From assembly GCF_014635345.1 (NCBI RefSeq), contig NZ_BMCU01000001.1, positions 682,001 to 746,000 of the forward strand: DNA of 64,000 nt, given 5' to 3'. Source of the DNA: Rhodococcoides trifolii. Lineage in GTDB: Bacteria; Actinomycetota; Actinomycetes; Mycobacteriales; Mycobacteriaceae. Every line of letters starts with the position of its first letter. The first letter of the stretch is position 1. Shown here in pieces: positions 42,960 to 53,248 of the stretch. The notes under the pieces were generated by a model that did no database searches, had not been told where the DNA came from, and was given only the letters and a program-made list of their open reading frames with translations. The position numbers were made by a program, and so were the translations under genes.

Positions 42960-44258
42960 ATGTCTGTTTCGACCATCGAGCCTGCCTCGACCATCGAGTC
43001 CGTCTCGACCCGTTCACCGCTGCGGCGCACACGTGCCAAGATCGTGGCGCCCGACCTGCGACTGTCCGGGACGCCGGCGTCCGCGGTTCTGCGTACTGCC
43101 CTGCTCCAGGGCCCGGTCTCGCGTGACGTGATCGCACGGAGTTCGGGAATTTCGACCGCCACGGTCAATCGCCAGGTCTCCGCCCTCGTGGCGTCGGGTC
43201 TGCTGCGCGAGCGCGCCGACCTCGCCGCCTCCGGCGCCATCGGGCGACCCCGCGTGCCCGTCGAGATCGATCACGAGCCGTACCTCACGATCGGAATCCA
43301 CATCGGATCCGTGACCACCGGAATCATCGCCACTGACCTGCGCGGCCGCATTCTCGGCGCCGTCGACATCGCCACTCCCGACGGGACGGGCGCCGGCCTC
43401 CGGCCTTCCGGCGGCGGCAGTACCGGCCGGGCCGCTCTGGAGATCATCGCGGCCAGCGCACAGGCCTTCGCCGCCCGGTGGCACCGACGTCGCCCGTTGT
43501 GGGTCGGAGTTGCCCTCGGTGGGCGAGTCGACACCGCCGCCGGCACGGCGGACCACCCCCGGCTGGGGTGGGTCGGCGCACCGGTCGGGGCGGTGCTCGG
43601 CGAACGCCTCGGGCTCCCGGTCTCGGTGTCGCCGCACGTCGAAGCAATGGCCGCCTCCGAGCTCCTGCTCGCGCCCGGACGCAAGCCCGACACCGGCTCG
43701 TCGCTGTACTTCTACGCCCGCGAGACCACCGGCGTCGCAATCACGATCGACGGGCGCGTCCACACCCCGTCGGGCGGTCCCGGCTCCATCGCGCACTTGC
43801 CGACGGGCTCGTCGGCGCAGTGCTCGTGCGGCCGTACCGGATGCCTCGAAGCGTCGGTCAGCGACAGGTCCGTCGTGGAGGCCGCGCGCAGTGCGGGTGT
43901 GGTGGACGGGGGAGCGGCCATCGCCGCGGTCTACGCCGCCGCACGGGCGGGTTCGCTTGCTGCGCACCGCATTCTGATCGAGCGCGCCGAGATTCTCGGA
44001 CGCACCGTCGCCGTCCTGCACGATCTGTTCAACCCCGATCGTGTTCTGCTCGGGGGCCAGGCGTTCTCCGAGTATCAGCCGGGTCTGCCGCACGTCGGTG
44101 ACGCGTTCGCCGCGTGCAGCGTGCTGCCTCGTACGGACCTGCGAGTATCCGGATTCGGCAGCCGCGTGCAGGAATACGCTGCCGCGACGGTCTCGCTGAG
44201 CCCGATCTACAGCGACCCCATCGGTGCGATGCGCAAGGCTGATTCGGCACTGGTCTGA
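42960..44258 (+). CDS. ROK-family transcriptional regulator
   Basis: 432 residues. N-terminal winged helix ([20 protein letters not shown], about 53-72) and a ROK sugar-kinase-like domain with the zinc motif [11 protein letters not shown] (about 288-298). Matches Rv0485 by order. The ligand is probably a sugar or sugar phosphate. A GC-rich dispersed-repeat core in reverse orientation lies inside the frame (43392-43409) and encodes GLRPS in a Gly-rich loop. ATG 42960 with GAGGA 6 bases upstream. Possible attenuation by the polycysteine leader. Confidence 0.88.
   Translation: MSVSTIEPASTIESVSTRSPLRRTRAKIVAPDLRLSGTPASAVLRTALLQGPVSRDVIARSSGISTATVNRQVSALVASGLLRERADLAASGAIGRPRVPVEIDHEPYLTIGIHIGSVTTGIIATDLRGRILGAVDIATPDGTGAGLRPSGGGSTGRAALEIIAASAQAFAARWHRRRPLWVGVALGGRVDTAAGTADHPRLGWVGAPVGAVLGERLGLPVSVSPHVEAMAASELLLAPGRKPDTGSSLYFYARETTGVAITIDGRVHTPSGGPGSIAHLPTGSSAQCSCGRTGCLEASVSDRSVVEAARSAGVVDGGAAIAAVYAAARAGSLAAHRILIERAEILGRTVAVLHDLFNPDRVLLGGQAFSEYQPGLPHVGDAFAACSVLPRTDLRVSGFGSRVQEYAAATVSLSPIYSDPIGAMRKADSALV
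43392..43409 (-). repeat. Core of the dispersed GC-rich repeat inside the ROK gene
   Basis: GCCGGCCTCCGGCCTTCC is, on the minus strand, GGAAGGCCGGAGGCCGGC, sharing AGGCCGGAGGCCGG with the units at 32942, 48829 and 57664. It encodes part of a loop ([11 protein letters not shown]). Confidence 0.5.
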
Positions 44259-44267
44259 CCCGGTTCC

Positions 44268-44273
44268 TAATCT
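44268..44273 (+). promoter_or_regulatory. -10 box TAATCT of a leaderless hydrolase transcript
   Basis: TAATCT spans -12 to -7 before ATG 44280, within the 21-base ROK-hydrolase gap, and no ribosome site is present. The hydrolase-mshA pair may therefore have its own promoter besides read-through from ROK. Confidence 0.55.
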
Positions 44274-44279
44274 GACCGG

Positions 44280-45104
44280 ATGAGCATCAGAGAAGCGTTC
44301 GGATCCGACGGCACGTCCATCGTCTATCGCGTCGACGGGCCCGCCGGCGCTCGTCCGATCGTCATGCTCCACGGCTGGGCGCAATCGATGGCCTGTTGGG
44401 GCGACAAGGTCACCGACCCGTTGAAAGAGAAGTACCGGGTCATCGCGGTCGATCTACGGGGTCACGGATATTCCGGTGCCCCGGCCACCGGATACGACGA
44501 TCCGGCGCTGTGGGCCGGTGACGTCGCCGCCGTCCTGGAGCAGGAGGACATCCGGTCCGGTGCGGTGTTGCTCGGCTGGTCGTACGGCGGACTCGTCGTC
44601 TGCGACTACCTGTCGGAGTTCGGGTCGGGAGCGATCGCCGGGCTCGTCCTGGTCGCCGCGATCACCAGCATCGGGCGCGGCGAGGAGGGTGGACGCGTCG
44701 GGCCGGCGATGCGGGCGGCCGTTCCGGGAGCGATGTCGGTCGAGTCCCGCGTCGCGATCCGCGCGCTGGGAAGCTTCGGCAACGCGCTCACCGGGCCGGG
44801 CGAGGGACTCGGAGAACGGGCGCAGGCACTGTTCGGAGCGAGCTTGTCGACGCGTCCGCGGGTGCGGGCTGCCGTCTTCGACCGGGTGGTCTCGCACGAC
44901 GCGATGCTGACCGAGCTCGATGTCCCCACTCTCGTCGTCCATGGGACGGCCGACTCGATTGTCGACGTTTCCGCAGGTCGGTGGGCCGTGTCGTTGATCG
45001 AGGGCGCGACGGGGTCGTGGTGGGAGGGAGTCGACCACGGTCCGTTCGTCGCTGATCCGGAGCGGTTCGTGGCGGAGTTGACGGGGTTCGTGGACGGGCT
45101 CTGA
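44280..45104 (+). CDS. Alpha/beta hydrolase upstream of mshA
   Basis: 274 residues. Oxyanion [10 protein letters not shown], nucleophile Ser in GWSYGG (about 100-105), Asp in GTADSIVD and His in VDHGPF. Serine hydrolase of unknown substrate. It lies between the ROK regulator and mshA, and ends 59 bases before the chosen mshA start. Confidence 0.85.
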   Translation: MSIREAFGSDGTSIVYRVDGPAGARPIVMLHGWAQSMACWGDKVTDPLKEKYRVIAVDLRGHGYSGAPATGYDDPALWAGDVAAVLEQEDIRSGAVLLGWSYGGLVVCDYLSEFGSGAIAGLVLVAAITSIGRGEEGGRVGPAMRAAVPGAMSVESRVAIRALGSFGNALTGPGEGLGERAQALFGASLSTRPRVRAAVFDRVVSHDAMLTELDVPTLVVHGTADSIVDVSAGRWAVSLIEGATGSWWEGVDHGPFVADPERFVAELTGFVDGL

Positions 45105-45163
45105 ATCGGACAGGAGTGGAGCCTGCGGAACGAGCGCCCAGAGCAGCGGGGCACTATGAAGGA

Positions 45164-46519
45164 GTGGCCCGCACCGACCGTCCTGAGCGCGTTGCCGTTC
45201 TGTCGTTGCATACCTCGCCCGTAGCGCAGCCGGGAACCGGTGACGCCGGGGGTATGAACGTCTACATTCTGCAGACGGCGCGGCAGATGGCGTCACGCGG
45301 AGTCGAGGTCGAAATCTTCACCCGGGCCACCTCGTCGAAAGATGCCGCGGCGTTCGAGGCGGCGCCGGGAGTGCTGATTCGCAACATCGCGGCGGGACCG
45401 TTCGAGGGGCTCGACAAGCACGATCTTCCGACTCAGCTGTGTGCGTTCGCCGCGGGGGTGCTGCGCGAGGAGGCGCGGCACGAGCCCGGGTACTACGACG
45501 TCATCCATTCCCACTACTGGCTGTCCGGTCAGGTGGGCTGGCTGGCGCGCGATCGCTGGCGGGTGCCGTTGGTCCACACGGCGCACACGCTCGCTGCGGT
45601 CAAGAACGCGTCGCTCGCCGTGGGGGACAAGCCCGAGTCGGCGTCGCGCGAGATCGGTGAGAAGCAGGTCGTCGAGGAGGCGGATCGCCTCACGGCCAAC
45701 ACCATCGACGAGGCAAAGTCGCTCATCGAGGTGTACGGCGCCGATCCGGACAAGATCGACGTCGTCGCTCCGGGGGCGGATCTGAGTGTGTTCAAACCGG
45801 GCGATCGCGCGCGGGCGCGGGCGGCGCTGGGCGTCGACGCCGGTGAGATTGTCGTCACGTTCGTCGGCCGCATCCAACCGCTCAAGGCGCCCGACGTTCT
45901 CATCTCCGCTGCCGCGGAGCTGCACCGGCGCGAACCTGCACTCCCACTTCGGATCCTGATCGTGGGCGGGCCCTCGGGCACCGGTTTGGAACGCCCGGAT
46001 TCGCTGATCAGGCTGGCGGCGTCGTTGGGCATCTCCTCGCTCGTGACGTTCCTGCCGCCGCAGCCACCCGAGCGCCTGGCGGAGGTGTATCGCGCGTCGG
46101 ATCTTGTTGCGGTGCCCAGCTATTCGGAGTCGTTCGGGCTGGTCGCCATCGAAGCCCAGGCCTGCGGAACCCCGGTCGTCGCCGCGGACGTGGGTGGCCT
46201 CGGTGTCGCGGTACGCGGCGGCGAGACGGGAGTGCTTGTCCCGAGCCATGATCCGCTGGAATGGGCGACCGCCATCGGCTCGCTGCTCACGAACGATCGT
46301 CTGCGCGCTCGGATGGCAACGAATGCACCGAAACACGCCCAGAATTTCTCGTGGGAGCACACGGCCGACGCTCTGCTCGACACCTACCAACGTGCGGCGC
46401 AGCACTTCGGTGGTGTGATTGCGCAGGCCGTAGATGGGGAACGCCCATCGGGGGAGTTCTCACCTCGTCGACCGCGGGGTGTGTGGCGGCTGCGACGACA
46501 GGGAGTGAAGAGTCTGTGA
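45164..46519 (+). CDS. mshA: D-inositol-3-phosphate glycosyltransferase MshA
   Basis: About 451 residues. GT-B fold glycosyltransferase with the MshA signature [20 protein letters not shown] near the N terminus, IHSHYWLSG, and [23 protein letters not shown] for UDP-sugar binding. It joins GlcNAc to inositol-1-phosphate, the first step of mycothiol, the main low-molecular-weight thiol. The start is uncertain: GTG 45164 is directly preceded by AAGGA with almost no spacing, and GTG 45116 is open. Its end overlaps the YbjN gene (GTGA). Confidence 0.93.
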   Translation: MARTDRPERVAVLSLHTSPVAQPGTGDAGGMNVYILQTARQMASRGVEVEIFTRATSSKDAAAFEAAPGVLIRNIAAGPFEGLDKHDLPTQLCAFAAGVLREEARHEPGYYDVIHSHYWLSGQVGWLARDRWRVPLVHTAHTLAAVKNASLAVGDKPESASREIGEKQVVEEADRLTANTIDEAKSLIEVYGADPDKIDVVAPGADLSVFKPGDRARARAALGVDAGEIVVTFVGRIQPLKAPDVLISAAAELHRREPALPLRILIVGGPSGTGLERPDSLIRLAASLGISSLVTFLPPQPPERLAEVYRASDLVAVPSYSESFGLVAIEAQACGTPVVAADVGGLGVAVRGGETGVLVPSHDPLEWATAIGSLLTNDRLRARMATNAPKHAQNFSWEHTADALLDTYQRAAQHFGGVIAQAVDGERPSGEFSPRRPRGVWRLRRQGVKSL

Positions 46520-47058
46520 CGGACACACGTATTGCCGACACCAGTGAGCTGATCGCTGAGGTTCTGAAGGACCGCGGCCTCGATCACGGCCGTGTCAAGG
46601 ACAACGAGTTCGTCGTCGAACTTCCGGGTGAGCGCCGACTGGTCACGACCACGATGCTGACCGTCGGTAACCACGGGGTACGGGTCGAGGCGTTCGTCTG
46701 CCGCAAGCCGGACGAGAACTTCGAAGGTGTCTACCGGTTCCTGCTCCGGCGTAACCGCCGGCTGTACGGAGTGCACTACACGATCGACAAGGTCGGCGAC
46801 ATCTATCTTGTCGGCCGCATCTCGACGCATGCGGTCACCGGCGACGAGCTCGACCGCGTCCTGGGTCAGATCCTCGAAGCGTCGGACGGAGACTTCAACA
46901 CGTTGCTCGAGCTCGGTTTCGCGGAATCGATTCGCCGCGAATGGAAGTGGCGCGTCTCGCGAGGGGAGTCGCTGAAAAACCTCGAGGCATTCGAGCATCT
47001 CGTGAAGTCGGACGGCCCGGTGGATCCGTGGACCGGTTCGGCGATGAAGGGTTCGTAG
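46516..47058 (+). CDS. YbjN-domain protein (Rv0487-like)
   Basis: 180 residues. YbjN fold resembling type III secretion chaperones: [19 protein letters not shown] and [24 protein letters not shown] start overlaps the mshA stop, so the two are coupled, as in mycobacteria. Function unknown; the constant link with mshA suggests a role in mycothiol metabolism, which is inference. Confidence 0.87.
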   Translation: MTDTRIADTSELIAEVLKDRGLDHGRVKDNEFVVELPGERRLVTTTMLTVGNHGVRVEAFVCRKPDENFEGVYRFLLRRNRRLYGVHYTIDKVGDIYLVGRISTHAVTGDELDRVLGQILEASDGDFNTLLELGFAESIRREWKWRVSRGESLKNLEAFEHLVKSDGPVDPWTGSAMKGS

Positions 47059-47175
47059 CTCGAGAGGGCAGGTAATATCGGACATGCTGTGACGGGTGTC
47101 ACCTGAGATATCTGTGTCGAGGCGACACAGTATTCTCGTGGCACCCGCGTCCGTGCATTCCGCAGAAGGAGTCCC

Positions 47176-48774
47176 ATGAGTTTCAAGAGTCCGTTTCCAG
47201 ACGTCGAGATTCCGAACAAGAGTGTCTACGACTTCCTGTTCGGCGACATCGCCGACGAGGACCTGGCACGGCCCGCCCTCGTCGACGGCTCGTCCGGTGC
47301 GGTCACCGACTACAAGACTCTGATCGGTCAGATCAACGGTGTCGCAGGCGCTCTCGCGGCCCGCGGGGTCGAGGTGGGCGACGTCGTCGCGCTCCACTCT
47401 CCCAACGTCCCCGCCTTCGGATCCGTGTTTCACGGCATCCTCCGTGCCGGCGCGATCGCCACCACCATCAACGCCCTCTACAACGCCGAGGACATCGGGA
47501 AGCAACTCACCGATTCCAAGGCCAAGATGATCTTCACGGTGTCTCCGCTGCTCCCGCAGGCGAAGGCCGCCGCCGACGCTGTCGGTATCGCGGCCGAGAA
47601 CGTGATCGTGCTCGACGGGGCCGAGGGCCATCAGTCGCTGAAGGACCTGCTGACCGAAGGTGCGGCCGCTCCCGACGTGAGTTTCGACCCCGCAACGCAT
47701 CTCGCGGTCCTGCCGTACTCGTCGGGCACCACCGGCCGCCCCAAGGGCGTGATGCTGACTCACCGCAACCTCGTCGCGAACGTCTCGCAAATTCAGCCCC
47801 GCATGGGCGCCGACCACGACGACGTACTGCTCGCCGTCCTCCCCTTCTTCCACATCTACGGCATGACGGTGCTGCTCAACCTGGGCCTCAAGGTGCGCGC
47901 GTCGCTGATCACGATGCCGCGATTCGACCTCGAGCAGTTCCTCTCGCTCACCACCGAGAAGAAGATCACCTACCTGTTCATCGCGCCGCCCGTCGCCGTC
48001 GCTCTGGCCAAGCATCCGCTGGTGGACAAGTACGACATCTCGAGCGTTCGCTGCGTCTTCTCCGGTGCTGCAGCGCTCGACGAGAACCTCGGCAACGCCG
48101 TCGCCAAGCGGCTGCACACCAAGGTCCGCCAGGGCTACGGCATGAGCGAGCTCAGCCCGGTCTCGCACTCCATCCCGTTCGACGGCGACGACATGCCGCT
48201 GAGCAGCTGTGGTGTTGCGGTCGCGAACTCCGAGAACAAGATCGTCGACCCCGCGACCGGAGAAGAGGTCGAGTACCCGGAAGCCGGATCCGACCAGGTC
48301 AGCGCACCGGGCGAGCTGTGGATCAAGGGTCCGAACGTGATGGTCGGCTACCTGAACAACGACGAGGCGACCAAGGAAACACTCGACTCGGACGGCTTCC
48401 TGCACACCGGTGACATTGCGATCGTCGACGGTCAGGGCTGCGTCTCGATCGTCGACCGGCTCAAGGAACTGATCAAGTACAAGGGCTACCAGGTCCCGCC
48501 CGCCGAGCTCGAATCGCTCTTGCTGACGCATCCGCAGATCGCCGATGCCGCCGTGATCGGCGTGCTCGACGACGAGGGTGAGGAAGTGCCGAAGGCGTTC
48601 GTCGTGCTGCAGCAGGGTGCCGAACTGTCCGAGGACGACGTGATGACGTTCGTGTCGGAGAAGGTGTCACCGCACAAGAAGGTGCGCCGCGTCGCGTTCA
48701 TCGATGTCGTGCCGAAGTCTGCGTCGGGCAAGATTCTGCGCAAGGATCTCCGCGCGGCGGAGAAGGCTCACTAG
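47176..48774 (+). CDS. Acyl-CoA synthetase of the 4-coumarate-CoA ligase type
   Basis: 532 residues of the ANL superfamily: AMP-binding P-loop YSSGTTGRPKG at 181-191, GYGMSELSPVSH, hinge DRLKELIKYKG and catalytic Lys in SASGKILRKDLR at the C terminus. It activates a carboxylic acid as adenylate and transfers it to CoA. Aromatic (4CL-like) or medium-chain acid substrates are both possible. ATG 47176 follows GAAGGAG by 6 bases. Not part of the M. tuberculosis block at this place. Confidence 0.9.
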   Translation: MSFKSPFPDVEIPNKSVYDFLFGDIADEDLARPALVDGSSGAVTDYKTLIGQINGVAGALAARGVEVGDVVALHSPNVPAFGSVFHGILRAGAIATTINALYNAEDIGKQLTDSKAKMIFTVSPLLPQAKAAADAVGIAAENVIVLDGAEGHQSLKDLLTEGAAAPDVSFDPATHLAVLPYSSGTTGRPKGVMLTHRNLVANVSQIQPRMGADHDDVLLAVLPFFHIYGMTVLLNLGLKVRASLITMPRFDLEQFLSLTTEKKITYLFIAPPVAVALAKHPLVDKYDISSVRCVFSGAAALDENLGNAVAKRLHTKVRQGYGMSELSPVSHSIPFDGDDMPLSSCGVAVANSENKIVDPATGEEVEYPEAGSDQVSAPGELWIKGPNVMVGYLNNDEATKETLDSDGFLHTGDIAIVDGQGCVSIVDRLKELIKYKGYQVPPAELESLLLTHPQIADAAVIGVLDDEGEEVPKAFVVLQQGAELSEDDVMTFVSEKVSPHKKVRRVAFIDVVPKSASGKILRKDLRAAEKAH

Positions 48775-48828
48775 TTCCTTTCGGCAGCGGCGCGTCACCT
48801 GCCCGGGTGGCGCGCCGCTGTGGACCGC

Positions 48829-48850
48829 GGGAAGGCTGGAGGCCGGTCGG
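48829..48850 (+). repeat. Dispersed GC-rich repeat, single unit
   Basis: GGGAAGGCTGGAGGCCGGTCGG shares the core GGAGGCCGGTCGG with the tandem copies elsewhere. Located between the acyl-CoA ligase and esterase genes, just before a TAGACA box (48862-48867) that lies -12 to -7 from the esterase ATG. Confidence 0.6.
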
Positions 48851-48873
48851 CATTTTTCGTGTAGACAGGATTC

Positions 48874-50322
48874 ATGGACCTCACCGTAGAGATCGCGCAG
48901 GGCACCGTCAGAGGACGCGAGGCCGACGGTATCGCCTCGTTCAAGGGTGTGCCGTATGCGCAGGCCCCGTTCGGCGCCAACCGTTTTCGCGAACCGACGG
49001 CTCCGCCGAGTTGGGAGGGCGAGTTCGACGCCGGTGACTTCGGCCCGACTCCGCCGGCGCCCGGCTACCTCCCTCCCATGAACGACATCCTCCCCGCACC
49101 GATGATCGACGGGGACGACTGCCTGAACCTGAACATCTGGACGCCCGACCTCACCGCGTCCTCGCCGGTGCTCGTCTGGATCCACGGCGGCGCGTTCGTC
49201 AACGGCAACGGCGCTATCCCGACGTACGACGGTGCCGCGTTCGCGCGCGACGGAATCGTGTTGGTGTCCATCAACTATCGGCTCGGCGCCGAGGGTTTCG
49301 CGCACATCGAGGGAGCGCCCGACAACCGCGGACTGCTCGATCAGGTGGCTGCGCTGAAGTGGGTGCAGGCCAACATCGCCGTGTTCGGCGGCGACCCCAC
49401 GACCGTCACGATCATGGGTGAATCGGCCGGCGCCATGTCCGTCGCCACCTTGATGTCGATGCCGCGGGCCGACGGACTCTTCACGCGAGCCATTCTGCAG
49501 AGCGGCGCGGGACACCACGTCATTTCGGCGGAGTCGGCGCGGAAGGTCGCCGACGCGCTTGCCACCTTCGCGGGAGTTCCGGCCACGGTCGACGGTCTGT
49601 CTGCGCTGTCGCCCGCGGATCTCGTTGCTGCGCAGGCGAAAGTGTCCGCGAGTGTGGCGCAGGAGCCGATGAAATGGGGCGAGGTCGCGCTCAACACGAT
49701 GGCGTTCGAACCCCACATCGACGGCGACGTGGTCCCGGGCCGGCCGATCGATCGCATTCTCGACGGAGAAGGCGCCGTGGTCGACGTGCTGATCGGCAGC
49801 AACACCGACGAGATCGCGCTCTTCCTCGTACCGGCCGGGATGACCGACTACGTCACCGAAGATCTGGTGCGCATGACGCTGACCGGCTACGGAGCGGACG
49901 TGGAGAAGGTCCTCGGGGCCTACCGAGAGGTGATGCCCGACGCGTCGGCCGGCCACCTGATGATCGCGATCATGACCGACTGGGTGTTCCGCATTCCGGC
50001 GCTGCGGATCGCCGAGAACCAAGCCTCCTACGTGTACGAGTTCGGTTGGCGCTCATCGCTGTTCGACGGCAAGCTCGGTGCGGCTCACGCGGTGGAGATC
50101 GGGTTCGCGTTCGACAACCTCGACGGTTCCGCCGGCATCACCGGCCCCCACCCGCCGCAGGAACTGGCCGACGACATGCACCGCGCGTGGGTCGCGTTCG
50201 CCCGCGACGGCAAGCCCGGCTGGGAGTTGTACGGCCCGGAGCGATCGGTCAAGTTCTTCCCCGGTGACGTCGTCGACGATCCCGGTGCCGCGACGCGCGA
50301 GGTGTGGGACGGGGTTCGCTAG
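48874..50322 (+). CDS. Type B carboxylesterase
   Basis: 482 residues. Carboxylesterase/cholinesterase fold: FKGVPYAQAPFG and EDCLNLNIW-like DDCLNLNIW near the N terminus, oxyanion hole HGGAFVNGNG, nucleophile Ser184 in GESAG, and a late Glu/His set (AHAVEIGFAFDN holds the His). No signal peptide. Hydrolyses carboxyl esters; the natural substrate is unknown. A TAGACA box suggests a leaderless or nearly leaderless message. Confidence 0.9.
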   Translation: MDLTVEIAQGTVRGREADGIASFKGVPYAQAPFGANRFREPTAPPSWEGEFDAGDFGPTPPAPGYLPPMNDILPAPMIDGDDCLNLNIWTPDLTASSPVLVWIHGGAFVNGNGAIPTYDGAAFARDGIVLVSINYRLGAEGFAHIEGAPDNRGLLDQVAALKWVQANIAVFGGDPTTVTIMGESAGAMSVATLMSMPRADGLFTRAILQSGAGHHVISAESARKVADALATFAGVPATVDGLSALSPADLVAAQAKVSASVAQEPMKWGEVALNTMAFEPHIDGDVVPGRPIDRILDGEGAVVDVLIGSNTDEIALFLVPAGMTDYVTEDLVRMTLTGYGADVEKVLGAYREVMPDASAGHLMIAIMTDWVFRIPALRIAENQASYVYEFGWRSSLFDGKLGAAHAVEIGFAFDNLDGSAGITGPHPPQELADDMHRAWVAFARDGKPGWELYGPERSVKFFPGDVVDDPGAATREVWDGVR

Positions 50323-50338
50323 GCGCGGGTCAGGTGGC

Positions 50339-51160
50339 TCACCCCGTGAACGGCGGCACGAACTCGCACGGCACCGGCCTCGGGTGCGCCGGATCCAGCG
50401 CATTCAGCACCATCGCCGCGGCCCTCGGTGAGCCGGCGATCCCTGCGTGTTCGGAGAAGTCCTGATCGCAGGTGTCCTGCACCACGATGTTGGTCGCGTT
50501 CGGGGCCTCCACGTAACCGGCGGTGTACGGGACCACGACCTCGTCGTAGCGGGTCATGATGTTGGTGTACGTGATCTGCGGCAGGTAGGTCGGCGTGGTG
50601 GCGAGCCACTCGTACCCCGGAATCGGTGACGAGAGCGTCCAGAGCGGTGCGAGCGAGACGTACTTGTCGATCCTGGACGCTCCGCCGAGGAAGTGGGCGT
50701 AGTAGCTCGGAATCACGGTGCCCTGTGAATGCCCGACCACGTCGAACTGCGCGGCACCGGTGGCCTGCAGAACTCGGTCGGCGAAGGCAGCGAACTGCGC
50801 GCCCTTCTCCTCGATGTCACCGAGCCCGCCGATCGCGCTCAGCGGCCACGGGCCGGGTAGCGCCCCGTAGGTGAGGGCGAAGACGCAGTACCCCTCGTTC
50901 TTCAGAAGCGGAGCGTAGGTGCCCCAGTTGGTCTGTTGACCACCACCGGTTCCGTGCACCAGGATCACCGGATTCGGGTGCGCCGCAGACGGTGTGCACG
51001 AGAAGTCGTTGGTGCCGGGGAGCGATCCGCCGGGGTTGTTCAGCTCGTTCGGCACCCCGGCGAAGAAGTTGTAGTCGACCGGCAGGGGTTCGGCTGTCGC
51101 GGTCGGCGCGCAGGCCAGGAGAACGGCGATCCAGAGCGCTGCGAACGAGCAAGTTCTCAT
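50339..51160 (-). CDS. Secreted lipase of the actinobacterial triacylglycerol lipase family
   Basis: 273 residues. Sec signal peptide (about 1-23, ending ATAEP), VILVHGTGGGQQTNW oxyanion loop and nucleophile Ser in GHSQGT. Cysteines in CTPSAA, GYCVF, DTCDQDF and PCEF could form disulfides, fitting an exported esterase/lipase (lipase class 2). ATG 51160. Convergent with the type B esterase and divergent from gpm1. Confidence 0.88.
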   Translation of the reverse strand: MRTCSFAALWIAVLLACAPTATAEPLPVDYNFFAGVPNELNNPGGSLPGTNDFSCTPSAAHPNPVILVHGTGGGQQTNWGTYAPLLKNEGYCVFALTYGALPGPWPLSAIGGLGDIEEKGAQFAAFADRVLQATGAAQFDVVGHSQGTVIPSYYAHFLGGASRIDKYVSLAPLWTLSSPIPGYEWLATTPTYLPQITYTNIMTRYDEVVVPYTAGYVEAPNATNIVVQDTCDQDFSEHAGIAGSPRAAAMVLNALDPAHPRPVPCEFVPPFTG

Positions 51161-51217
51161 GGCTGCAGATGGTAGACAACCGCGCGCGACGCCGGGCCCG
51201 CGTGAGAAACTTCCCGC

Positions 51218-51973
51218 ATGACCATCGGAACCCTGATCCTGCTTCGCCACGGCGAGAGCGAATGGAATGCCTCCAACCAGTTCACCGGCTGGCAGGACGT
51301 GCGCCTGACCGAGAAGGGTGAAGCCGAGGGCAAGCGCGCCGGCGAGCTGATCAAGGAGTCGGGGATTCTGCCCGACGTCCTCTACACCTCGCTTCTGCGC
51401 CGCGCGATCAGCACCGCGAACATCGCGCTCGATGCCGCGGACCGTCACTGGATCCCCGTCGTCCGTGACTGGCGTTTGAACGAGCGGCATTACGGTGCGT
51501 TGCAGGGCCTGAACAAGGCGGAGACCAAGGACAAGTTCGGTGACGAGCAGTTCATGCTGTGGCGCCGCAGCTACGACACGCCGCCGCCGCCCATCGAGGT
51601 CGGCAGCGAGTACAGCCAGGACGCCGACCCGCGCTACGCCGATCTCGAGTCGGTTCCGCTCACCGAGTGCTTGAAGGACGTCGTCGTCCGGTTCATCCCG
51701 TACTACGAGGAGACCATCGCCAAGGACCTGCTCGCCGGTAAGAACGTCATCGTCGCCGCGCACGGCAACTCGCTTCGCGCGCTGGTCAAGTACCTGGACA
51801 ACATCTCCGACGACGATATCGCCGGGCTCAACATCCCCACCGGCATCCCGTTGCAGTACGACCTCGAGATGTCCGACGGCAAGCTCGTGCCCACCAATCC
51901 CGGCGGTACCTACCTCGATCCGGAAGCCGCGGCGGCCGGTGCAGCCGCAGTGGCGAACCAGGGCAAGAAGTAA
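51218..51973 (+). CDS. gpm1: 2,3-bisphosphoglycerate-dependent phosphoglycerate mutase
   Basis: 251 residues. Catalytic His11 in [23 protein letters not shown] and the second His in [10 protein letters not shown], as in dPGM enzymes. Interconverts 3- and 2-phosphoglycerate in glycolysis. The order gpm1-senX3-regX3 is the same as in mycobacteria. Confidence 0.96.
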   Translation: MTIGTLILLRHGESEWNASNQFTGWQDVRLTEKGEAEGKRAGELIKESGILPDVLYTSLLRRAISTANIALDAADRHWIPVVRDWRLNERHYGALQGLNKAETKDKFGDEQFMLWRRSYDTPPPPIEVGSEYSQDADPRYADLESVPLTECLKDVVVRFIPYYEETIAKDLLAGKNVIVAAHGNSLRALVKYLDNISDDDIAGLNIPTGIPLQYDLEMSDGKLVPTNPGGTYLDPEAAAAGAAAVANQGKK

Positions 51974-52043
51974 CAGCAGGTAAACGACGAGGAAACGCCC
52001 GTGCAGCGGCTGGTGACCAGGAGAAATCCTAGCCCACCCTGCG

Positions 52044-52061
52044 CGGGCAACCGTTTGCCCG
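52044..52061 (+). terminator. Hairpin between gpm1 and senX3
   Basis: CGGGCAA (52044-52050) pairs with TTGCCCG (52055-52061) around CCGT. No U run follows, so it is a weak terminator or an operator-like site; it sits directly before the senX3 -10 box. Confidence 0.4.
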
Positions 52062-52065
52062 ACCG

Positions 52066-52071
52066 TACGAT
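52066..52071 (+). promoter_or_regulatory. -10 box TACGAT of a leaderless senX3 transcript
   Basis: TACGAT spans -12 to -7 before GTG 52078 and no ribosome site exists; the transcript would start at the G of GTG. An inverted repeat CTGGTGACCAG lies upstream at 52010-52020. Confidence 0.55.
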
Positions 52072-52077
52072 TCTGGT

Positions 52078-53226
52078 GTGAATGTCGCGTCCGTAGTGGT
52101 GATCGCCGTGGTTGCGGCGATCCTGGGCTACCTCGTCGGCGGCGTTCTGATCCCGTATCTGAACACCCGGCACTCCACCCGTCGGAGCCAAGAATCCGGC
52201 CTGACGATGTCGCAGGTCCTCGATCTGATCGTCCTGGCGTCGGAGAGCGGCATCGCCGTCGTCGACCAGTTCCACGACGTGGTGCTCTTCAACCCGCGCG
52301 CCGAAGAGCTGGGGATGGTCCGCAACCGCGCCCTCGACGATCGCGCGTGGAAAGCCGCCACTCGCGTTCTCGAAACGGGGGAGGACGTCGAGGTCGACCT
52401 CAGCTCCGACGTCGCCGACACCAGGGGGCGCACCCGCATCGCGGTGCGCGCCGTCGCCCGCCTGCTCAGTCGACAGGACCGCCGCTTCGTCGTCCTCTTC
52501 GCCGACGACGACTCCGAGACGGTCCGCATGGAAGCGACGCGTCGCGATTTCGTCGCCAACGTCTCGCACGAGCTGAAGACACCCGTCGGCGCGATCAGTC
52601 TCCTGGCGGAAGCGTTGCTCGAATCCACCGACGACCCGGTGTCCGTCATGCACTTCGGCGAGCGGATGCTCGGCGAGTCGACACGGCTGGGAAACATGGT
52701 GTCCGAGCTCATTTCGCTCTCCCGACTCCAGGGCGCCGAGAAGCTGCCCGACCTCGAGGTCGTGGACGTCGACACCGTCGTCAAGCAGGCGCTCGAGCGG
52801 TCCGAACTCAAGGCCGAAGCGACCGGAATCACGGTGACCACCGACCACCCCAGCGGCCTCGAGGTGCTCGGTGACCAAAGTTTGCTAGTGACGGCGCTGG
52901 CGAACCTGGTGGAGAACGCCATCGCGTATTCGCCTCAGGGAGCGCCGGTGTCGGTCAGTCGGTCACTGCGCGGAGACGTCGTCGCGATCGCCGTGACCGA
53001 CCGCGGAATCGGCATCGCGAAGGAAGATCAGGAACGCGTCTTCGAGCGCTTCTTCCGCGTCGACAAGGCTCGCTCGCGTGCCACCGGCGGTACGGGTCTC
53101 GGGCTCGCCATCGCGAAACACGTTGCTGCCAACCACAACGGCAGCATTTCTCTGTGGAGCAAGCCCGGCACCGGGTCCACCTTCACCCTCAACGTTCCAG
53201 CTCACATCGAGGACGACCAACTGTGA
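52078..53226 (+). CDS. senX3: Sensor histidine kinase SenX3
   Basis: 382 residues. One strong membrane helix at the N terminus (about 3-25), a PAS-like domain (about 40-145), H-box with phospho-acceptor His164 (VSHELKTP), N-box [10 protein letters not shown] and G-boxes DRGIGI and GGTGLGLAI. With RegX3 it senses phosphate limitation together with the Pst/PhoU system. Coupled to regX3 by a 22-base gap; the repeats found here in M. tuberculosis are absent. Confidence 0.95.
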   Translation: MNVASVVVIAVVAAILGYLVGGVLIPYLNTRHSTRRSQESGLTMSQVLDLIVLASESGIAVVDQFHDVVLFNPRAEELGMVRNRALDDRAWKAATRVLETGEDVEVDLSSDVADTRGRTRIAVRAVARLLSRQDRRFVVLFADDDSETVRMEATRRDFVANVSHELKTPVGAISLLAEALLESTDDPVSVMHFGERMLGESTRLGNMVSELISLSRLQGAEKLPDLEVVDVDTVVKQALERSELKAEATGITVTTDHPSGLEVLGDQSLLVTALANLVENAIAYSPQGAPVSVSRSLRGDVVAIAVTDRGIGIAKEDQERVFERFFRVDKARSRATGGTGLGLAIAKHVAANHNGSISLWSKPGTGSTFTLNVPAHIEDDQL

Positions 53227-53248
53227 CAACAACTGTGGAGGCATCGAC

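Noticed and set aside
46384..48531. 715-codon open frame on the minus strand
   Set aside because: Antisense to mshA, the YbjN gene and the acyl-CoA ligase; composition is Arg/Asp/Val-rich with no motifs.
53227..53248. Mycobacterial-type repeat between senX3 and regX3
   Set aside because: Only 22 bases separate the genes; no repeat is present.
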